Below are positions 58,107 through 64,000 of a stretch of DNA of 64,000 nucleotides, piece after piece (positions within the stretch are counted from its first letter, which is position 1; every line of letters starts with the position of its first letter). The DNA lies in the NCBI GenBank assembly GCA_964016875.1, contig OZ024724.1, forward strand, positions 30,341,786 through 30,405,785, in the 5' to 3' direction. A model generated the notes under the pieces. That model saw only the letters and a program-made list of their open reading frames with translations. It had not been told where the DNA came from and did not search any database. Position numbers and translations under genes: made by a program. The stretch is from Fallopia convolvulus (Eukaryota; Streptophyta; Magnoliopsida; Caryophyllales; Polygonaceae).

Positions 58107-59165
58107 GCTAAAGCGTCCCAAGTCGAAATATCACAAGTACTACCTGACATACAAGTCCCAGCATCAAGTTTCCAACATGTAACAAACTTTGAACATATTC
58201 AACCTTCTGAAACTTAGGTTCACTTACACGAACGTGCACTCCGCACACCCTAGCCCGTGTTATAGTAAAGTCAATTCCCATTGTGTTGACGTGAATCCCG
58301 ATCACGCCAAAACTGACGTTGGTGACTTCTCAAGTGTCGATGACACTAAAATCACCAAAAATATGGTCATGAAGATGATAAACCCGATGATGATAATACC
58401 AACACTGATGAATCTTATTGTAGTTCAAGCTTTCATGGAGATGATAAAAGCAACTCCTATGATGCTGAGGATGATACCAATGATTATGTTGATAATGAAA
58501 AAATTTGCAAATCTCCCAAAAGAAATCCAAAAAGCAAATTTGTTCCTATGACGAAGGATAAAAAAAACCCAATAGCATTGGAAGAGGTCTTAGTAAAGAA
58601 GTTGCAACTAAGAGGGGCACAAAGACATATCACATACTGGAATTAAGATCTAACCCAAGAGGACTAGTTGAGATTATGGAAGGGTTGAATAATCAACAAA
58701 AGGAAAGTATAAGGGCAATTGGTTTCGAAAGCATACTTGACTTGAAAATCAAGGCTCTTCCATCATGCTTTACATATTGGCTAGTTGAGTAGTTTGATGC
58801 TAAAAAAGATTGGGTTAAAGATGGAAATGGTGAAATCATCTATATTGATGAACAAGATGTGCACATTGCTTTTGGGATCCCACTTGGAGGTAAAGACATA
58901 GAAACTAAGGATAAAGTTGAGAATGTGGAATTTGTAGAAGAATGGAAGGAGATATCCAGAATGAAAAAAGAAATAAAGTACTTCAAGATTACACCGAAAG
59001 ATGTGCGACAAGAGATGCGTGTAGACATTAATGGTGAACCATTTTTCATAAGAAGCTTCATGACTCTCTTCATATCCTTATTGGTGGACAACAATCAAAA
59101 TGGTGGAGTGAATTACTCATATATGAGTTACTTGGAGGATATAGAAAACATTAAAAACCTTAACT
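58107..59165 (+). pseudogene. Downstream part of the interrupted gene: acidic linker and a plant MULE/Ulp1-associated domain
   Basis: Reading resumes with SQVEISQVLPDIQVPASSFQ (58115 on), a stop, then in shifted frames an Asp/Asn-rich linker (about 58355-58510, EDDKPDDDNTNTDES) and KSPKRNPKSKFVPMTKDKK. From about 58612 comes RSNPRGLVEIMEGLNNQQKE, SIRAIGFESILDLKIKALPS and YWLVE, a stop, then DEQDVHIAFGIPLGGKD and MTLFISLLVDNNQNGGVNYS (58859-59165). The order 'GLxxxMxxLxxxQKxxIxxIGFxxLLxLKxxxLPxxLxxWLVxxFD' is, as I recall, the N-terminal domain of plant proteins often joined to Ulp1-type proteases in MULEs. Several frameshifts. Confidence 0.55.
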
Positions 59166-59760
59166 AGTGTGGGCTTGTACTTGACTGCCTAGTTGAAAAA
59201 AAGAAGGTGTGGGATGATCGGAAAAAGACCTCGTTTACAAGCTCATAATTTTTCCTCGAAGTTAGCTATCCTTCTAAAAAATATTCAACTAAATAAATTT
59301 AGCTCATTTTATATATGTACATAGTTCAATTTTAGTTGTAGAATGGTTCAATTATTTTTTCTCTCAATTTTTTTCATGATTTGGAAATAATACGAACTAA
59401 TCAACGATTTGTTTATACTTCACTAGCTTTTCTATGTAGACAGAGTACAATTTGGTAGAGTGCATAAAGATAGAAAAATTCCTACTGTATAGTGTATGTC
59501 AGATGAGTTAAATACATCCGGCTTTGTGCATGGACGTAGTTGGGAGCAACAAAAAATACCACCACAACATAACATTAATGTTCTGTCAAAGGAATTACAT
59601 CCACTGCAGGTACATAGGGATATATACTACTGTATAGTGTATGTCCGAAATAATACGTATCATGTAAAATTAGAGATTGATTCAAATGAAAATAACCCTT
59701 ATCATGAAAACTAGAAATGAGTATAGGCCATCCGATTACATCATTAGAAATGAATCTGGG
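59166..59760. other. Intergenic or 3' part of the interrupted gene
   Basis: A 72-codon plus frame, 59496-59714 (SDELNTSGFVHGRSWEQQ), could be a further exon because it follows closely in the same sense, but I see no splice sites that clearly join it. Confidence 0.3.
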
Positions 59761-59765
59761 TCATC

Positions 59766-60072
59766 CGATTAAAAAAAATAATTTTTTTTTTGACTTTTTT
59801 AAAGTCTTTTTACCCATGTAAAATGACATATATCGATTATGAACATATGGCCATAAAACGTGAACATGCAATACTAATATGTGAACATACTTATATTATA
59901 TGTGAATCTATACTAAGCTTTTGGAAGTTAAAAGGTGATTATATGTGAACATCCCTTGTAATAATATGAACATGTATATAAAATATGTGAACAAAATTTA
60001 AAATGTCAAGTGTCGTACTTTTGGAAAAAATAAGCGAAAAGTTTTTTAAAAAAAATTATTTTTTACTGTTTT
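59766..60072. mobile_element. Small inverted-repeat (MITE-like) element
   Basis: AAAAAATAATTTTTTTTTTG near 59770 is mirrored by the complement of AAAAAAATTATTTTTTACTG near 60050-60070. The interior repeats GTGAACAT/ATGAACAT words. The arms are low-complexity, so this is a tentative call; no TSD is clear. Confidence 0.3.
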
Positions 60073-60148
60073 TGTCAAAATATTTTTAAGCCTTTTTTTA
60101 ATAATAATGGGGGGGGATTATAACCCTTTTATTGAATAAATAAGAAGT

Positions 60149-60774
60149 TTACATAGTAGAGCATATATTGATATCCATATCTAAGATCCTTTTAACTTCT
60201 TTTGGTGGCTCTTCAAATAAAATAAAATTGCCCATACAAGATTTACTGAATTTGGAGAACCAATCAGCAGCTTGGTTGGCAATTCTTGGGATATGCTTGT
60301 TACTGAAAATCCAATCTCTTTTCCCTGCAATCTCCTTGATTCTATCCACAATGTCACCAAACTGACCAGATTAAGGCTCTTCAAAATTAATCAAGCCCAC
60401 CGCTTCAACAGCGTCGACTTCCAGTATCACCTTCTCCAAGCGCATCTGACTTGCAATTGTTATCCCCTGCAGCATTCCCATAAGTTCCACTTTCAGAGCA
60501 GAAGAGCTATTCGATTTCACCACAAAAGCCTTTAAAAAGTTCCCATTAGAGTCCTTGATAAAAAAAACCCCGCTCCAATCCATCCTTCTCTTGCCATGAA
60601 AGAGCCGTCAGAATTGATCTTAAACCAACCAGCGGGCGGCCTTTCCCAATGTGCTGCAACTCCAACCCCATCCTCAGGCCTTTTTTTATTCCTAACAGCA
60701 ATTTTGTACTCTCTAACTCTATCTCGAATGAATTCAGCCTTTGATCCATTGACGATCGAATCACTTCCGATCAC
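60149..60774 (-). pseudogene. LINE RNase H
   Basis: N-terminal half RPPAGWFKINSDGSFMAREG then WIGAGFF (60600-60660), then GVFFIKDSNGNFLKAFVV and KVELMGMLQGITIASQMRLE (60371-60583), with the C-terminal NKHIPRIANQAADWFSKF (60149-60349). D, E and D residues are recognisable. Two frameshifts or stops (near 60570 and 60365). Confidence 0.85.
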
Positions 60775-60801
60775 TGTTGCGTTCCTCCATCGCCAAAGCC
60801 A

Positions 60802-61353
60802 CTAAACCCCATAAGCGAAGGTAGACGGCCAGGAACCAGCTCTAGTCAGATTAGCTTCCACCCATTCTCTGAGATTACCTTGAACAAACTCTTGCATCCT
60901 AGCATTAATCAAGAACTCAACCCAAACCTCCCTTGCCTCAACACAATCCCCGAGAATATGAAGCGTAGTCTCTCCCCACCGCAAACACCACATTCAGCAT
61001 TTGTTCCAATGTGTCGACGCACCCAATTTGCATTAATGAGAACTGCATCATGTGCCACTAGCCATAAAAAATTCCGAATCTGCTCAGCAACTTCAACCTT
61101 CCAAACAGCTGTCCACAAAATACCTCCTTCCTGCTGAAACTCAACTCTCATTTTCCCTAGATTTGATAGTGAAATTCCCAGAGGAATTCGCTCCCCAAGT
61201 GAAATTATCTTCCACTTCTTCCCTCTCCAATGAAATTGCAAAGATTTTGCTCAAAGGCTTCGGGTTGAGCAAATGAGGAAATTCATGCCATTTCCAAGCG
61301 TTCCCTTCCCAGTATTCAGCAACTTTCTTTCCAAGCTCCTCCTCGTCCACCAT
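60802..61353 (-). pseudogene. LINE zf-RVT domain
   Basis: Frames 60802-60993 (MWCLRWGETTLHILGDCVEA), 60909-61241 (VWKVEVAEQIRNFLWLVAHD, then RRHIGTNAECGVCGGE) and 61141-61353 cover the domain in overlapping phases. The C-x2-C...H-x4-C pattern is split between the first two. Confidence 0.85.
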
Positions 61354-61359
61354 TTAAAT

Positions 61360-63289
61360 AGCAAGCTATTCAAGTGGCCTCTCAGTTATCCATGGATGGA
61401 TCCAAAAAAGAGTTCTTTTCCCATTTCCAACGTCCGTTTTCAACCCACTCATGAGATGGGATTTAGCATTTACAATTCCCTTCCAAGCATTTGATGCTCC
61501 TGGCCTCTCGGCGATCATATCTCGATCACACTTCCCTCTACAATACTCCCCCCATCACTCGGGACCACAAAGCATCCGGTCCCTTAATCATGCGATATCA
61601 CAGCTTCCTCATAAAGGCCGTATTTACTTGCCTCATACTGCTCATATTTCTTCCACCAACGTCTTTGGGCAATTTCACCGTATCCCAATTCAGTAAATAA
61701 ATCTTCCTCTTCTCCTCAATTGAACCCCATACAAAGCCTCTACTCTTTTTCTCCACTTCATCACAAATTTCTCTAGGAAGTTCCCCAGATTGCATTGGAT
61801 AATAGGGAATACTAGCCAGAGCAGAATGTGCTAAAGTTATCCTTCCGGCCATAGAAAGAAGCCATCCTTTCCACCCCGCCAACTTCGAAGACATCCGATC
61901 AAGAATGTACTTATAAGTATTCTTCGTAACCGGCTCCTTGGACAGCAGAATACCAAGGTATTTTCCAAAATCATCAGTATTCGGCATACCTCCAATATCA
62001 CTAATTTGCTCTTGTAACTCTTCTGTGGTCGATTTAGAGAAACAGACCTTGGATTTCATGAAGTTAATTTTAGCACCGGATGCCATACAAAACCTGTTAA
62101 GGCATGCCTTGATCACTTCCATCTGCTCACAGCTAGCTTCAGCGAAAAGAATCAAATCATCCGCAAAGAAGAGATGAGATAAATTCGGCCTCGTCTCTGA
62201 TAAGCTAATCGGCTTCAAAGTACCCATATCAATTGCTTCCTCAGTAATATGCCCTAATTGCTCCATAAACAGCACAAAAAGGTATGGGGATAGAGGGTTA
62301 CCTTGTCGTACTCCACGACTCGGTTTAAAAGAACCACCCATCTCCCCATTCCATAAGATCCTCATACTACAAGTCATAACACATTCCATAATCACATGTG
62401 TCATTGAATCAGGAATTCTGGTCTCTTGCAGCGTTTCCCTCAAAAAATTCCATCTCACTCGACCGTACACCTTCTCAAGATCAATCTCGATGGCCATAAT
62501 CCTCCTCCTCTGTTTCGACCTCATTGTGTGCATAACCTCTCGAGCAATTACGATATTATCCGTAATTTGTCTCCCAAGCACAAAACTGGATTGCGTTAGA
62601 GCAACAATATTTCTCATCACCGGTTTTAGCCTTGTAGCTATGGCCTTAGTCACGATCTTGAACGCAACATTACAAAGGCTTATCGGCCTCAGTTGATTTG
62701 CCGACTCCGGATTCTCCACCTTTGGAATAAGCACGATCACAGTTTCATTCAGCTCGATTGGTATTCCACCTCTCAAGATTCTCAACATCGTATCTTCAAC
62801 TTCCATACGTATGGTCTCCTAGTTCTTTTAGTAGAACACCACTTGAAATCCATTCGGCCCTAGAGCTTTTAGCGGTCCCATACTATCAACTGTTTCTTTG
62901 ATTTCTTTTGCTGAATAATTCCTAATCAGCCTATTAAAATCAGCCTCTGTAATCTCCGGAAAGCAATCATGGGGAACGTCGAAGGGACTGTCCGCAGTGG
63001 TTTCTTCCAAGTATAAGTTCTGGAAATGGTGTGTCACATGTTGATTCAAAGCATCTTGATCCCAAATCCAATCGCCATGCTCATTCATAAGCCCGACAAT
63101 TATGTTCTGCCTTCTCCGTACTACCGCACATGTGCATAAAAAAAACTGGGTATTCCTATCACCATCAACCATGGCATCGGTTCTGGCCTTCTGTTGCCAA
63201 AAAATATTAATCTGCTCAAGAACACAATCCAACTGCCCCCGAAGCTTATGTTCCAAATTCAATAAACCCCGAGTCACTCTAATCCCCAT
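61360..63289 (-). pseudogene. LINE reverse transcriptase
   Basis: Largest frame 61598-62806. It starts within RT with IELNETVIVLIPKVENPESA and continues NQLRPISLCNVAFKIVTKAI, TQSSFVLGRQITDNIVIARE, IEIDLEKVYGRVRW, GVRQGNPLSPYLFVLFMEQL, the catalytic LFFADDLILFAEAS (about 62140-62180), and LNWDTVKLPKDVGGRNMSSM in the thumb. The canonical first motif KAYDR here reads KVYGR, so the first catalytic aspartate is replaced by glycine. The N-terminal linker is at 62828-63289 (SMGPLKALGPNGFQVVFY), with a stop near 62825. Confidence 0.92.
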
Positions 63290-63300
63290 ACTTCTCTAAA

Positions 63301-64000
63301 TTGCTTCAATCCGTCGCCATAAATGATCCCTTCTTCAAAATAAATTTCCAAAGACCATCTTATTCCATTCATCTAGATGCAAAGCAAGGCTCCTCAAAGA
63401 GTGATTCAATTCCACACCCCTTGTCCAGTGTGAAGCAAGGAAGTATTGTAATTCATTGTGCATTAGCCAAGCCGCCCGAAAGCAAAAAGGCTTATGATGA
63501 GGATTCTGCATGTTGAAGCCACTAGAAGTATGATTCGATTGATTCGCAACCAAGTGTCGGATCTAACCATTTTCGAACATTCCTCTCCATTCCATATTAC
63601 AAAGACCCCAATTGAGCCTAGCAAATGATCGAGTTTCCGGCTCCGCACCTCGACCCCAAGTATATTTTTGCCCGGAGAATCCCAAGTCAATAAAACTCAT
63701 CTCTTCGATCCAAGAATTGAAATTGTGGCATCTTCTAATCAGTTCTTCAAAATTTCTTGTTTTTTCCTCGAGGGACTTCGTCTCTTTGAAGTCACCCATT
63801 AGGTGCCATGGAAGATTATGCGCAGCACCAAATTCCTGAATTCTCCACCACAACTGCTTCCTCGTAGTGGGCTGCGGGCTAGCATAGATTGCTGACAAAA
63901 GCCAAGTCGCTTCCCCCGTTCTCACCACCTGGACCGTCACCACTAGATCATGCAGCTCAACAAGTTGCAAATCAACCCTGTCTTTCTGCCATAATATCCA
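63301..64000 (-). pseudogene. LINE endonuclease, partial (runs off window)
   Basis: The frame 63563-63970 contains EATWLLSAIYASPQPTTRKQ, HLMGDFKETKSLEEK and IDLGFSGQKYTWGRG, the central and C-terminal part of an AP-type endonuclease. The SDHxP end (QSNHTSSGF) is changed at 63540. A spacer follows (AAWLMHNELQYFLASHW) at 63335-63553. The N-terminal part lies to the right of the window. Confidence 0.88.

Larger units (their letters stand above)
60110..64000 (-). mobile_element. L1-type LINE, continuing beyond the right edge
   Basis: The minus strand reads endonuclease (63300-64000), RT (61598-63289), zf-RVT (60802-61340) and RNase H (60149-60774), then an AATAAA-containing tail (about 60130-60140). 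This is the largest and best-preserved RT in the window (a 402-codon frame). The 5' part lies outside the window. Confidence 0.9.

Overview
This is nuclear DNA from a flowering plant, almost certainly a eudicot. The evidence is two intron- and UTR-organised plant genes, plastid ycf1 and mitochondrial nad1 debris, and a dense, mostly decayed set of plant-type transposons in AT-rich sequence. I cannot name the species. Only two genes look intact. One is a polyamine/amino-acid transporter of the PUT family (34575-35960, minus, one exon, a GC-rich island). The other is an 11-exon protein phosphatase 2A catalytic subunit (45568-49319, minus, 313 aa). They share no pathway that the sequence reveals; they are host genes surrounded by repeats.

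Layout. 1-7906: a tandemly duplicated, degenerate Ty3/gypsy (chromovirus-like) pol-LTR block; the first LTR carries a (TA)n tract and a Helitron-like insert. 7907-12252: a degenerate Ty1/copia element with a short 3' LTR; its 5' and middle part is studded with about twenty small hairpins sharing a YNGAAG-type loop. 12253-19200: small elements (a Helitron 3' end, a tRNA-type SINE with a target-site duplication (TSD), a hAT-type MITE) and gypsy-LTR-like sequence. 19246-19560: two tRNA-like sequences in inverted orientation. 20340-21065: a nuclear copy of plastid ycf1. 21950-28115: a nearly full-length L1-type LINE (minus) with a 13-bp TSD. 28250-29800: organelle-like sequence including the start of mitochondrial nad1. 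30840-34005: a hAT-type element with a perfect 8-bp TSD that encloses a second inverted-repeat element.

34575-36120: the PUT gene with a TATA box. 36320-37681: a Mutator-like (MULE) element with long inverted repeats and a perfect 9-bp TSD. 38451-43815: a 5'-truncated LINE (minus) split in its RNase H domain by a gypsy-type LTR. 44040-45250: a hAT-like element holding a broken C-terminal domain, ending in a (CAA)n tract. 45568-49500: PP2A. 50713-59165: a decayed multi-exon gene of a plant transposon-associated family, split by a 7.2-kb LTR-flanked composite (50929-58106). That composite joins copia gag-integrase-partial RT to a separate 'putative gypsy type transposon' (PF04195-like) gene. 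60110-64000: a third L1-type LINE (minus) running off the right edge.

Most novel-looking: the hairpin family in the copia element (about 7.92-10.21 kb) and the composite LTR unit (50.9-58.1 kb). Both are seen directly in sequence; their mechanism and novelty are inference. I read by eye, without alignments or database searches, so boundaries of decayed elements are approximate.
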